64,000 nt of DNA. Source: Phanerochaete sordida (taxonomy: Eukaryota; Basidiomycota; Agaricomycetes; Polyporales; Phanerochaetaceae). The notes under the pieces are model-generated. The model saw only the letters and a list, made by a program, of their open reading frames with translations, ran no database searches and had not been told where the DNA came from. Position numbers and translations under genes: made by a program. The first letter of the stretch is position 1; the number at the start of each line of letters is the position of its first letter. The stretch is from positions 124,001 to 188,000 of the forward strand of contig BPQB01000006.1 of the NCBI GenBank assembly GCA_019973155.2. Direction: 5' to 3'. Of the stretch, positions 1-11,699 are shown in pieces.

Positions 1-780
1 TGGAGGCAATCGTGCGCAGTCGCTTCTTGAACGCGGCGACAGCGGACAGGCTTCATTTCGTCCGCACTGCTCCTTGGAGCTGTACCCCTTGAACAATGCT
101 ACAATATCGCAGTACATAGCTTATGAACACAATTTTCCCTTGCGTACAAGTGAACAATCCGAGTCCAGCAGCTTTCTACGTCGCAGCAGCGTGTAGTGCG
201 CTGCCCTCGTTGACCTCCCTCGTCAAACGTGCACTTGATGCGGAGCGATCGGAGAGCAATCTGTCTCTGTTGAACAAGGCGAGTTTTCGCTCTACTGTAA
301 CGTCCAGGTGACGATAAAGCGTTTGATAGATCCAACGTTAATGTTGCTCATCAGCAGATTTGTCCTCCTTGGTCGACACGCGTACCGATTGAGTCAAGAT
401 TGAATACATGACGAGCAGCGAAAGCAGTTGCATGTACCGCTTGGATACGTATCTCTGATACGTTCATCGCACTCGGGCATGCCTTGAAATATAACTCCCG
501 CCGTCAAGATGTGATGCGGTGATCTAGATAGAAATGAAAACGCCGTCCGTAAAGCGTACCGCTCCAGCCATTACTGCAATTTCCGTTTCACATCTTCAGA
601 TGGCTATAAACCGTTATTCGTTATTCAGAGGTAGCCCATGTGCTTCCCCGACACTGCGGGCTGTGCTTCGCGATCTCTGGTGAGGACGTGTATATATACT
701 GTTGATAGCCCGTGGCACTCACGGCCCGAGAGGGCCGTCTATAACCCAGCAATTGTGCCGACGTATTTGCTGCTGTCCCA
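1..780. other. Intergenic, left edge
   Basis: No coding exon could be supported here on either strand. Short open frames lack splice context and resemble nothing recognisable. The right part is presumably the promoter of the first membrane-protein gene: a TATATATA-type stretch lies near 690 and a second AT-rich TCTATAAC near 738. Confidence 0.5.
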
Positions 781-2401
781 ATGCGCTCGAACAGCAGCCA
801 TCCAGACGAGATCACGCGTGGAACAAGCAACGCAGCTGGAGCCCTTCCATATTTCGTCGTGCAGACTCTACTATTTGGTACGCTACCAGTATGGCTGCAT
901 CTACGACATACCTCTAATCTTTCTCAAGGCATGCACACCATGCTGACGGCCGTTCTATGCTTTGACGTCTGGTAAGTGGCGCCCAAGTTCTTGGGTTGAA
1001 GTATGCACAGCGTAACCATTTGCCTCGACAGGCGCAGGCATAGTGGCGCAATATGTCAAAAGCAATTCATCAGGCTTCTTTGTGTCTGCATGTATGTTCT
1101 TTCAGCGATTCACTTTGGGATGACGACGTCATATATATCCGGCAATCTCGATGTCCTGTCTGGATACTGCGACGCTCACCTCCAAGTCTGTATATATGGT
1201 CCCAGCATGGCCAGTCGACTGCTGGTGATCAATGTGAGCTATATGCGGCTTCTCAGAGTATAATCTGACCCTTCATTTCTGACGTCCTTTGCAGATGTCC
1301 CTCAGCGATACCATCGTGCTTTGGAGAGCGTGGGTGCTCTGGCCTCGCCGATCACTTGTCCAAGGGATTTCAATCGTGCTCTTAATTGGATCGTCAGGTT
1401 TGATACCATAGCCGACGAGCTAGCAATATATAAGCTGACTAGGACTGCATGTAGGCACATTGACCTATGGTACTATTGCAGATGCTTCGCTTGTTGCCGG
1501 GGCGCTGCCTGGAGTCGCGCTCTCTTGGGCGATAAACTTGTGGTCCACCGGGCTCATATCCTGGAAGGCGTGGTACGTATAACCACCCATTATTATGAGT
1601 TAATCTGGGCCAGTTCGTCTGATCATTTGAGATAGGAAACACCGTAGAGCGATGAGGAACGGCCTAACCATCTCATCCTTGCGCACGCGAACAGAGAAGG
1701 TTCTGCTCATATTCATGGAGTCTGGCACCATCTACACAGCTTTATGGGTCAGTACTGTCGTGTAATCATGGTTTTACACATAAATTCGTTGTTGACAAAA
1801 CACTTCCAGACGTTCACCTTGGTATCCAAGGCTTGTCTAGTCTTCGTCATCTCCAAGGCGGAGCACCGCTCGATGGCCGAAATTGACCACCAGAGTAACT
1901 ATCCGTCTCGATTGGCTCCGGGTGTGCTTACAGGACCCCACTGGTCTCACTTATATTGGTTCACGTACTACGTGACGATATGCCCCCTCGTAGAGTTCGT
2001 GGTAAGTGTGCTTGAGCAGCACTTCGCGAGGTTCCGGTTTCATAACAACAGAATACTCGCAGAGCATCTATCCAACAATCGTCATATTGCTTGTCGAACG
2101 CACGTCATCGTACTACAACCGTACACTCCGGTTGGAGAGCGTACGCACGCCGTGGCAGCCGCCAACGCCCAAGCGCGACTCTCCGTCCCTGCTCGACACT
2201 GAGGATTTCTCCGCAGACATAGGCGGTATATCATCGGAAGACCAGGGGCAGTTGGATACCACTGGCGAGCCAGCAGAGCCGTCGCAGGCAGCCGTGCCGC
2301 TTGCCAGTCGCGTCCATTACACGGCCACGCTTCACACCGAGACTGCGAAGCAATTGCATCGCCTACGCAGCACATCCTCCTCCGCGTCCTCCGCGCTCTA
2401 G
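781..2401 (+). CDS. Polytopic membrane protein, paralogue 1 of the array
   Basis: Eight exons reconstructed: 781-877, 929-971, 1032-1233, 1295-1397, 1455-1572, 1636-1747, 1810-2001 and 2063-2401, giving 401 residues in one uninterrupted frame. Several hydrophobic spans are visible, beginning with LPYFVVQTLLFG, then KQFIRLLCVCMYVLSAIHFG, SLSDTIVLWRAWVLWPR, LVAGALPGVALSWAINLWSTG, a stretch around KVLLIFMESGTIYTALW and YWFTYYVTICPLVEFV. The layout suggests about seven membrane passes with a polar, proline/serine-rich tail. The family is a recurrent uncharacterised one in polypore genomes; I know no function for it. Exon lengths and intron phases match paralogue 2 almost exactly, which supports the model. 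The first intron (878-928) must be removed or the frame appears broken. The donor at 1398 (GTTTGA) is weak. Confidence 0.85.
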
Positions 2402-2752
2402 GCCTGTACAAGAGTGGCCCATCTGAAGGTCCATTCGACGTATATATTTTTGACTATGTGCACAACTTTGCCGTCAGCCAGAGCGAAACCGTGTAGTTTT
2501 CAGGACTCAGGCATTTTAGTGAGCTGAGCATCCGTCAGCGCCGTCCGTCCGCGTCTTTTTGCCACGAGCCTGCGAGACGCGGAGAAGAGAATGGCTCGAG
2601 GACGATCGTGAGTAAGATAGATGCCGATAGGCTACGACCGACGCAGCAAAGATATCTGTCGATAGGCAGACAGGCACGAAATCATCGAGTACCATCTGAG
2701 AGCCCTTGTATCCCTCAGCAGCATCTACCCCGCACTATGAGATTATGCATAC
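2402..2752. other. Intergenic between paralogue 1 and the inverted pseudogene
   Basis: Short spacer between the stop codon of the first array gene and the 3' end of the inverted broken copy. It presumably holds both 3' ends. Nothing else could be supported in it. Confidence 0.5.
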
Positions 2753-3660
2753 CTACACGTGCGCGCACTGCCCACCGTTCCCGGCGCACAGCGCACCGCA
2801 CAAGCAGTCTTTCCCAGCTGCGTCCACCGGTCGCCTCGGGTCCACGGAATGGCGCCCGCAGCTGACGAGGGGCACGGCAGCGCACGCGGGCACCCTAGGC
2901 GCATTCTCGCCTTCTCCCTCGGACCCGCTTTTCGGGCGCGGACCACGCGCCGCACTGGCACCGGACTCGTCGTTGTCGAGCCTCGCGAGGGTGCCGGACA
3001 CGAGCCGCGGGATGCGCACGCTCTCGAGGCTAAAGGTGCGGCTGTAGTACGAGTGGGTGCGGTCGACAAGCAGGACGACGGCGACAGGGTATATGCTCTG
3101 CGCGGTGGGGCCGATGAGGCGGTGGGGCTATTGGGGGAGTGACGAAGACGCGCGACGAGCTCGATGAAGCCGCAGAGGACCATTTAGTTGCTGAACGTCG
3201 AAGGCATACAACGTCCAGTTCTGCGTGGGTAACACGGATGCGAGGGCGTCTGCGCTGCGAGGTTGGTAAGGGGACTTTGTCGTGACGCTGTGGACGCACC
3301 GGCCTGTTGGTAGAGGTAGTTGGGTAGATCTTCGACGCGACGATGAATGTCTAGCGTGTCCGTCAGCACCACGTGCGCACATGCGACTCCAACTTCGACG
3401 AAGATCAACAGAACGTTCTCCGCCTGTGTGCGCGCAATTTTGTATCCGAAATCGTGCTTCACCAGACGCCGGTGTTCCCTGGACAGCGTTCAGCGGCTGC
3501 TGGCAGCAACGTTGGACGCGCCGCGCACCATGTGCGCCGAGATATGATGCCGGTGGACCAGAGGTTCGTGATCGACGACATGATGATACCGGAGAGCACG
3601 CCGCCAACGGAGGTCGCGTCGATGACGACGCCGTACACCTGCGATACTGAAGCGCCGTCA
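2753..3660 (-). pseudogene. Inverted, truncated copy of the array membrane protein
   Basis: The minus strand carries exons equivalent to the second half of the array genes: VGGVLSGIIMS..TNLWSTGIIS, then KHDFGYKIARTQAENVLLIFVEVGV, then NWTLYAF, CGFIELV and finally IYPVAVVLLVDRTHSYYSRT with the tail ending at 2753. The first half (start codon and exons 1-4) is missing. Compared with paralogue 3, the end of exon 6 and the donor of the next intron are deleted, leaving an unspliceable 19-nt remnant. A 2-nt deletion follows YAFD, and an 8-nt insertion lies in the segment before it. These independent lesions make it a pseudogene. It is closer to paralogue 3 than to 1 or 2 and lies in opposite orientation between 1 and 2. 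Confidence 0.85.
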
Positions 3661-4371
3661 GCGCGCAGAAGGATCTCCCGCCAGCTAAAAATCGATATCT
3701 GTCAGGCGTTCGTCGCGATAGTGAAGTCCTATCTGGTTGAGGAGACTGCCAGGAATGGCGACGGCTCCGGGGCGCCGTCTTGGCTGCAAGAGAAGCGGCC
3801 AAAAGTATATCTCAGGGACCGTATCATTCACTCGCTTATCCTCGCGCTATTTAGTCCTGTCAGCGTCCTAGCTGTGTGAACCGTTGGCGGCGGCACTGAG
3901 ACTACACGAGACACGATGCAGACCGGCTATGGCACACACAGGACGCGGTTCTGCGAGAGATCTGTGAGCGGGATATGTGGTGAGTGTCCATTCTAGGCGA
4001 GTCCTTAGCTGACGGTCAGGAGGCGCAGGCATCAGGTAACCGTTTCCAGCATGAAATCTGCTCTAGGCTGGCCATGAAAGTAAGTGGACGCTCTTTTAAG
4101 GTCTGCTGTACTCGTAAACCTGTCATATCTGCATCCGCAATATCAGTTTCCTGTCAAAGTACCGTGATAGAGACATTATCTTTGGCAACGCACTGCACCG
4201 ATCGTTTCATCAATCAATTACTCGGACGTCACAATGAAAAAATATCAGTGAACTCGTTCCCAAGTCAACAGGGCCCATTTGGCGAGATCGGGGGCTACAC
4301 CGTAGAACACTATTTAAAAGGCTGCCCTTAGAAGTTCAGTGGCTCTACTTCATCTTACTCCAGCTACCATA
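3661..4371. other. Intergenic, promoter of paralogue 2
   Basis: No supported gene. Past about 3690 the similarity to the array genes stops, so the truncation point of the pseudogene lies here. The right end is the promoter of paralogue 2. Confidence 0.5.
4310..4320 (+). promoter_or_regulatory. TATA-like box of paralogue 2
   Basis: CTATTTAAAAG lies about 52 nt before the ATG at 4372, a plausible core-promoter position for a short 5' leader. Confidence 0.5.
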
Positions 4372-6002
4372 ATGTCACGTCGGGATTACCTGTATTTGAT
4401 GGGAGATATCCCTTTAACTATCCTCCCATATTTTGTAGTTCAGACTCTGCTATTTGGTGCGCTGTTTTTTGTTGTCTCGCTCAGCTACGTCTGACCTATC
4501 CTGAGGCATGCACACCGTGCTAACGGCCATATTGTGCCTTGACGCATGGTAAGACAGGCCCCGTCCTCGCAAGGACTTACATTGTAACGACCCCCGTCTG
4601 CAGGCGGAAGCACCGCGGAGCGATTTCCCAGAAACAATTTATTAGGCTTTTGTGCGTCCTCATGTATATCTTGGCAGCAGTCCACTTCGGCATCACGGCA
4701 GCATACACGCTCGGCAACTTGAGCTTCGACACAATTTTCGACCCGTGGGACAGCGAAATGGGGGAGCAGGGAATCTACATAGATGGTCCCAGCATTGCTA
4801 GTCGACTCCTGGTGGTAAATGTGCGTTTTCTGCGGTTTCAAGGAGACAATTCCGCTATTGACATTCCGGGTCTCGTTCGCAGATGTTCTTCAGTGATGCC
4901 ATCGTCATTTGGAGGGCATGGGTGCTCTGGCCTCGCAAGCAAGTCATTCAAGCAATCTCAATTTTTCTCTTACTTGGATCAGCTGGTATGGTCATTTATG
5001 TAAGACCTGCCATCAATGTTATACCTGCTAACTATACATAGTTTCGCTGACATATGGTACTATATCTGACGCCTCTCTTGTGGCCGGGGCGCTGCCCGGA
5101 ATTATACTCTCCTGGACAACGAACCTATGGTCAACTGGTCTCATATCCTGGAAGACGTGGTACGTACAAGCACCAGCAGTCTGGGAGGTGTTTCCGTGCA
5201 GAATGGTAACATAAAAACAGGAAACACCGCATGATGATGAGGCACGGCCTGGCCGTCTTGTCCTCCCGCACACGTACAGAGAGCGTGTTGCTTGTGTTTG
5301 TAGAGTCCGGCACTGTGTACACTATCCTATGGGTTTGTAGCCTATTTTTATGCTAAGCTTCACGGACGAAACCCTGTCATTAACACCGTGCCTGACAGAC
5401 ATTCATCATGATTTCCAAGGCCTACCTATTGTTTGCCATCACTCACAGCGGGTACACTTCGATTACCGAGATTGACCATGCAAGCACCTCTCCATATCTG
5501 CTGGTACCATTGACAACTTTGGGGCCAGTTACGGAAGACTCCACGTGGTACATCTACTGGTTCATGTACTACGTGACGATATGCCCGCTTGTTGAGCTTG
5601 TGGTAAGTGCAACCGAACCAAATTGAGCCACGCCTCTGTCTTCTAACGGTATGACACTCGCAGACCATCTACCCCACAATCGTCGCCCTACTCGTCGAGC
5701 GCACATCCTCGTATTACAGCCGCACGGTCGGGCTGGAGAGCGTGCGTACACCATGGCACCTGCCTCCAAGCCCGAAGCGCGACTCGCGGTCCCTGCTCGA
5801 TACCGAAGACTTCTCCGTCGGACTCGGCGGCACGTCGCTGGAGGACGGCGCGCAATCGGATGCGGTGGGTGGGCCCGCAGAGCCTGCGCAGACAGCCGTC
5901 TCGCTCGTCAGTCGCATCCGCTACGTGGCCATGCCTCACACGGATACCGTGCAGTCCCACGGCCTGCGCAGCGCATTTTACACCAGTTCGTCCGCAGCGT
6001 AA
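4372..6002 (+). CDS. Polytopic membrane protein, paralogue 2 of the array
   Basis: Eight exons: 4372-4456, 4506-4548, 4604-4820, 4883-4985, 5042-5159, 5221-5332, 5399-5602 and 5664-6002, giving 406 residues. The gene has the same exon-phase pattern as paralogue 1, with identical lengths for exons 2, 4, 5, 6 and 8. Hydrophobic blocks match: LPYFVVQTLLFG, RLLCVLMYILAAVHFGITAAY, FSDAIVIWRAWVLWPRKQ, SLVAGALPGIILSWTTNLWSTG, ESVLLVFVESGTVYTILW, YWFMYYVTICPLVELV and IYPTIVALLVERTSSYY. The cytosolic-looking tail keeps SLLDTEDFS and a run of acidic and small residues. The first intron (4457-4505) again ends at the family-conserved acceptor before GC-ATG-CAC; without it an apparent stop interrupts the frame. 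Uncharacterised family; a membrane role is inferred only from hydrophobicity. Confidence 0.85.
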
Positions 6003-7802
6003 GCGTCAACGTTTGGAGAACGAGCTATCCCCAGGACATGTCAATGTATGTATATTTGCGCTCGAAGGCTCCCGGTCTTGTAGAGAATTGTGCTGCAGCC
6101 CTCGTTCAAACCTATACAGGCGTCAATCCGGCTCTATGAGTCTTGCATCGGAGCGTTTGACGATTCCTCTAGCCTGCTACGCCTGTCGATGGCAGATGCT
6201 CGCTAGCACCGCTGTGAGACCACATCCAGAAGGACGCATGAGCAATCAGACTGCGAAATAGTGCACCGTCCTGGGTTCTGGCCTGCTAAAATGCGCCCAC
6301 TCAAGGCTATTGTATATATGTACAGGTGACGAGTCACCCCAGAGCTCGCCCACCAGCCGCCTGTGCGTCGTACACGCTCAGGTGTGCCAGATCAGGACTC
6401 CGCTGCCGAGGGCGATCCGCGCTTGGTATTCAGGAGGATCGCCAGCGACGCCCCGAAGACCCCATAGTGGGTACCGTATGAGCGGGTAGCCGCAAACCCC
6501 TCCTCAGCGAGCACGTTTAGGCAACCTGTCGCAATCTGGGAGAGCGTGTGCGTGCCTCTAACGTAGTCCGGGGGCCAGTAGACGGATACGGCGAGCTGCA
6601 CGACGTCGATAGCGTACATGATGGCGCACACATAGGTTTCTGCTCGTGCTGTCCTGCTGTGCGAGTCGGACGCTTGTTGAGCCGGGTCAGGGGATGTTGG
6701 GCCGTGACGTGGGCTGAGCCGCATATCCACGGGAGGGTGCTGTAGCCAATAATAAATAGGGACGACAACGTTTTCCAGCCCTTCGAAAGGTCAGCAAACG
6801 ATGACAATTATGCATATATCGGTGTATGTACCGGAAACAAACGCTTTAGGGACGACGCGCGGGATGTCCGTCCTGACGTCGACGATGTTCTGGACGGCGA
6901 TCAGCCTCACGGGTGCTCAGCGCTGTGCGCCGCTATCTGCCGGGCAACGCCAATATCATAATGGGGTGAGATAGTTGGCGAGTGCACCGCCCTCGCCACT
7001 GTTGGCGTTGTCGTGGTCGCTGTGGTGGCTGCGGTTTGAAAGCGGGCCGTGTCACGTCAGCGTCAGGACGGGTCGTCGTGGCGTCTGATGCGCCTTTTCC
7101 CTTTTCGGTACCTTGCCGCTTTCATCCCGAACGGTCACGACGCTGGAACATCCGCGTGCGCGCTGGTCGTAGAATGTCGCGCACGCCGCTCGGTACGTAT
7201 ACGAGGCCTGTCTTTGAGCTCGACATTCACGCTGACTGCAGGACACCGTCGGCCCGCATGCCAGCGGTAAATGATGGACTCTGGACCACGTCGAGCGGTG
7301 CCTGCTGCTGCTTTGCGGCTCTGACCCTCCGCCGCAGACACTCTATCATCAGCGAATCATCATATTGTTGTCTGCGAGGCGTTCAAGTCTCCATTTGCTC
7401 AGTCGAAGCGCCAGACGTACCGGTTGCCGCATTCCACGCTCACGCCGGCATCTCGGACGCGGCCTGTCACCCCTGTGGTACATCCTGTAAGGTCTTGGCA
7501 CATTGAAAAGCTCACGTTTGCGATTTTGTAGCCGGCTATGAATACACACGCTCTGAAGTTCTATGCTTTTGCAGGTTCGCCCAGACACAGCTCTGAACGC
7601 TCATGGATCGTGTCGCCGTGTACGGCACACGATCCGCAGAGGTCCCCTGCGTGGGAGGCCATCTGTCAAGTACGTCCGTCAATCTATGATATATAGAGGT
7701 TTGATGAGCCTCTGTTCCATCATCCACGTACCTTAATAATCTCTCGCTACTTCTAGTATAAAACAAGCTTACTGCATTGTATCAGTCGTGCGGCTTTCCG
7801 CA
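6003..7802. other. Intergenic with a possible membrane-protein relic
   Basis: No complete gene found. On the minus strand about 6400-6640 an open frame reads CAIMYAIDVVQLAVSVYW and, further on, YGVFGASLAILLNTK. This faintly recalls the last membrane segments of basidiomycete DUF6534-type proteins (family recollection, weak). Neither a start nor credible exons upstream could be joined to it, so a decayed gene is the most I can suggest. The remainder to 7740 shows nothing supportable. Confidence 0.3.
7755..7763 (+). promoter_or_regulatory. TATA box of paralogue 3
   Basis: AGTATAAAA lies about 45 nt before the ATG at 7803. This short distance also argues against translation starting at the in-frame GTG at 7788. 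Confidence 0.55.
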
Positions 7803-9634
7803 ATGATTCTCGCTATTGACTCAAAGCCTCAGGTTCTGAGTCGAGCAGAGGCAATCGGCTTGAAGACGCGCGGGCTTCTCACCGAGAACATCACGCCTGC
7901 AGCCGTCCTACCCTACTTCGTTCTCGAGTCTGTCCTGTTCGGTGCGCAGTTCGCCAGACTTCTCGCGCAGCATCTGACTCCTCGAAGGCGTACATACGAT
8001 TCTGATAGGCATCGTTATCTTCGACACTCTGTACGCCGCCATTCTGCTCTCCGAAGCCTCACGAATTGCTGACAGGTTTACCAGGCTCAAATATCGCATA
8101 TCGAGCGGGAACCGGCAGTTTATCCGTATCCTATGCGTCGTCATGTACGCCGTATCCTCAGCCCACTTCGGTCTCGCTGCGGCGTACATCTTCGGAGGCG
8201 AGACGGGCGAGTCAAGCAGTCCCGCTCGACACGTCGCGGTACCCGCCGCCCTCCCGCGGCTGCTCGTCGTCAACGTAAGCAGCCCTTTCCAGCAGTTCTC
8301 AAAACGATAGGCCCGGCAAACCTAGCGAAAGCGCCCCTTCTCGCCACTCAGCACGCCTCAGGCAATCGAGCAAATCGCAGCTCTCGGGTAGCTCCTGCGG
8401 TGCTGCAAACCCTTGTCTGATTGTCTGGAGGGAGTGCACGAGCCAGCGATGTGGGCCTATCGCTTCGAGATGGCCTGGACATTCGTGCTCGAGTGCTGAT
8501 ACCGCGAATGGGTGTCCAGATGACTCTCGGCGACATGATCGTCATCTGGCGAGCGTGGCTTCTGTGGCCCCGGCAGCGCGTCGTCCAAGCGGTTTCGACC
8601 CTTCTCCTACTAGGGACGGTCGGTATGACGGCATCGTCTTACCTACACCCCTCTGCGCGCTGAGGGTCTCTAAGCATCGCAGGCGTACGGCGCCGTCACC
8701 GACGTCACCTTCCAAGGAGGCGTGCTCTCGGGAATCATCATGTCATGGATCACGAACGTCTGGTCTACGGGCATTATATCTTGGCGAACATGGTGCGCGG
8801 CTCCTTTACCTCTGCCTCCAGCACGCGCCGAACGCTGTCCAGGAAACACCGGCGTGTTATGAAACACGACCTCGGATACACCTCCGCACGCACGCAGGCG
8901 GAGAAGGCGCTGCTCATCTTCGTCGAAGCCGGAGTCGTATACGCGCTCTTTTGGGTGCGTCCATTCAGTGGCGCTTGTGCATGTGGTGCTGATTGGCGTG
9001 ACAGACATTTATCGCTGCAGCCAAGATCTACCTCTACCAGCGGACCGGTACGTGCACAAGGGCACGAAAACGTATTTCTTCACGAACCCCGCTGCGCAGA
9101 TGTCCTCGAATCCGCGTCGGCCGCGCAGCACTGGCCGCTATACTCCTTCAACTGGTTCATTAACTATATGGTCATCTGCGGCTTCATCGAGTTCGTCGTG
9201 CGTCCCCTCCGTTTTCCTGGCACCCACACGTGCTAACCGGCGCGCCGCAGAGCATCTACCCCGTCACCGTCGTCCTGCTAGTCGACCGCACCAACTCGTA
9301 CTACAACCGCACGCTCCGGCTCGAGAGCGTGCGCATCCCACGACTGGAATCAAGGAGCACTCTAGCGACGCCGGAAACAGATGCATTCGATGTCAATCCG
9401 CAGGATGAACAAAGCTCGCAGAGCGAACCTGGCGGAGGAGGCGAAGATCCGCTTAGGCAGCCCGCACGCGCGGCTTTGCCCCTCGGCAGCCGTGTATGCT
9501 ATGTCATGGACCCGAGGAGAGAAGTGGGTATACCTGAGCACGAATGTCTGAGTAATGCGTCCTGTATCGAGGACGGCGCGCGGTGCGCGCGCATGTCCCC
9601 CGCAGTGCGTTCTACGCGGAGGTGTAACCTGTAG
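7803..9634 (+). CDS. Polytopic membrane protein, paralogue 3 of the array
   Basis: Nine exons: 7803-7941, 7988-8030, 8076-8274, 8520-8622, 8675-8792, 8843-8954, 9005-9047, 9100-9197 and 9251-9634, giving 412 residues. I chose the ATG at 7803; the in-frame triplet at 7788 is GTG. Family blocks are present: LPYFVLESVLFG, RILCVVMYAVSSAHFGLAAAY, LGDMIVIWRAWLLWPRQR, GGVLSGIIMSWITNVWSTGIIS, KALLIFVEAGVVYALFW, LYSFNWFINYMVICGFIEFV and IYPVTVVLLVDRTNSYYNRT. Two oddities distinguish it from paralogues 1 and 2. The intron after exon 3 is 245 nt instead of about 60, and an extra intron (9048-9099) splits the exon equivalent to exon 7. The intron at 8031-8075 is 45 nt with no stop in frame, so its retention cannot be excluded. 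The tail diverges from the other copies. Confidence 0.82.
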
Positions 9635-10252
9635 ACCAGATGGTAGATAAAGCGCTCTGTTCGCCTCTCAATAGAATCCCTTTTGCCTTTCGCACCATTG
9701 CTATGCTCGCAGTCGTGCACCTGTTCAAGGATCGCGTTTATGCAGCGGTACATCAGCATACTTGTAAGTGACCACGTAGGTAGGTACACCCCATCGAGGG
9801 TAAGTATGTTCGTGCTGCCAACTGTGTTCTTTGTCTTCTTGCGGCTCAAAATTCGCTGACAGGTGCCTACTCTCTGTAACATCTTGAATGCTGCGCTCGT
9901 CGACAAGCGTCGTGCAGTGGCCGCCTTTCGATTTCGTACGCCCTCGCCCAAGCAAAACGTGGGCGCTGCTGACATAAGGAAAGCTTACCTAATCAGCCTG
10001 TTCGCGCGCGCGACGCTGCGACGACTGCCGTACGCGTGAACCATCGCACATCTGCTGCGAAAGGATATCCTTCTTGCCCTGGTGAACTCAACGTATGTCT
10101 CTCAGCGTTTTTTAATATCTCGAAACTTGCATAATTGACTCGAATATTGCGGATGTAGTTCAAGTCGAACGTCGCTCAGGGCGACTCAGGGGCTAGAAAT
10201 CGCACATACGTTTTTGCGACGTAGTCGGTTGTAGGCGGAGCTAACGTCGACT
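9635..10252. other. Intergenic
   Basis: No gene supported. Short hydrophobic open frames occur on the plus strand near 9780-9850, but no start, introns or family could be tied to them. Confidence 0.45.
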
Positions 10253-11699
10253 ATGTCGCGTTTCGCTAGAGGTGCGTCCAGAGATTCCTTCGCTCAGCGA
10301 ATTACCCATAGTCGTCCGTCATAGCTACCTCCGCGCTTTATGCTCACGTGCCGGCCGTGAACCGCCTGCCGCAAGAGCTCGTCGACCACATCGCGGGCTA
10401 TCTTGCAGACGACATGGACGCGCTGAAGAGTTGTGCCCTCGTCGGGCCTGCATGGGCCGGCGCGTGCCGGCTTCATCTCTTCCGCGACATTACGCTCGGA
10501 CCGCGCCAGCTCATCCACGACAGAAGCACCACGCTCCAGATGTTTTCTGTCATCCCTTCGCTCAGATGGAGCATAGTCAGCGTTACCATCAGCTCCGGAC
10601 AGCCCGTAGACGTTGAGGTGGGGCTTCGCTTCTATCCTCCACGTCTGGTCATCGACCCAGCGGTCTTCGCAACGCTGCTGCAAAATATGCCGCGTCTGCA
10701 TACTCTCGAACTGAACTTGTGCGCCATCGGATTCTCCGAAGACTATATCTCAAACCTATTGCCGCACTGCGCCGAACACTCTCACCTTCGCAGTTTAACC
10801 CTCACCCCGAGTTTCCAGAATCGGTCTCGTTACCTAGACGCCTTTCGCATGATGGTGTTCTTCCGGAACGTTCCCATCGACATCCTACGCCTCTGTTTCA
10901 GCGTGGTCGACTGGAGAGGGCAGGATCTTGCTGAGCAAGGAACGGTCTTACCTACGAACAGATACGACCTACTTCTTGGGTGGCGCGTCAAAGTTCTCAT
11001 ACCGAGTCTGCTGGGAGCCACTCATGAAATAGGCCCTCCGCTTCGAATCATACCCCTCTGGGATGCAGAGTACGAAACGCTGCTGATCGCTCTATTGCGT
11101 GCAGGCGTCGTGGACACGCTCCGCTTCGGCGCCCACGGAGTCCCGTTCACCGAAGCATATCGCGCCATTATCGCGCGTTACCCCCCGGAGAACCTCGAAA
11201 CAGACGTCGTCATCCACCCCCCGGGCTCCATATCCTCGTTCTGTGCGCTCCCCGTACCTCCTTCTTTTGCTCCGACGCTGACGCCCACGCGCCCCCAGAC
11301 AACTGGTCGCACTTCGCGCAGTTCACCGGCGTGCGCACGTTCCGCTTCGTGCTGAACACCGACTCGCTGCTCAAGCGCTTCGGGCCAGCCGTCGATGCCG
11401 TGCTGCCGCACCTTCCGCGCACGCTGCGCGCCGTCGCGTTCGAGTTGCGCCTCGATGCGACGCCCATCGTCTCGCCGCAGGTGCTGCTCATGTGGTGGGA
11501 GCGGAAGATGCAGTGGGAGCGCCTTGCGCAACGGCTCGAGCGCTTTGGGCGGCTCGAAGAGCTGCACTTTGGGCCTGTCGCCGTTGAGGGCGCGCCGCGG
11601 GCGGTGGTGGCGGAGCTGAACGACGAGATGCGGGTGATTGTTGAGAGGCGCATGCAGGAGTTGGTTGCTCAGGGAAAGGTCAAGTTTATCATACCGTAA
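10253..11699 (+). CDS. F-box-type protein
   Basis: Three exons: 10253-10271, 10325-11242 and 11299-11699, giving 445 residues. The long middle frame has no ATG of its own. The start at 10253 (MSRFA) joins it across a 53-nt intron with correct phase. The second intron (11243-11298) restores the frame into FAQFTGVRTFRFVL. An F-box-like segment sits near the N-terminus (NRLPQELVDHIAGYL then CALVGPAWAGACRLHLFRDI). It is followed by repeated leucine-rich segments (RLHTLELNL, HLRSLTLTP, VDTLRFG, RLEELHFG), the usual plan of basidiomycete F-box proteins, which recruit substrates to SCF ubiquitin ligases. No substrate can be inferred. These families are large and fast evolving. Confidence 0.78.

Noticed and set aside
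7788..7790. GTG as start of membrane paralogue 3
   Set aside because: A TATA box ends about 25 nt before it and an ATG in the same frame follows at 7803, so the ATG is the sensible start in a eukaryote.
9499..9975. Minus-strand 158-codon frame after paralogue 3
   Set aside because: It overlaps the coding tail of paralogue 3 and shows no family resemblance.
10348..10350. GTG start for the first F-box gene
   Set aside because: Eukaryotic starts are ATG. An ATG at 10253 joins in phase through a 53-nt intron with good signals.
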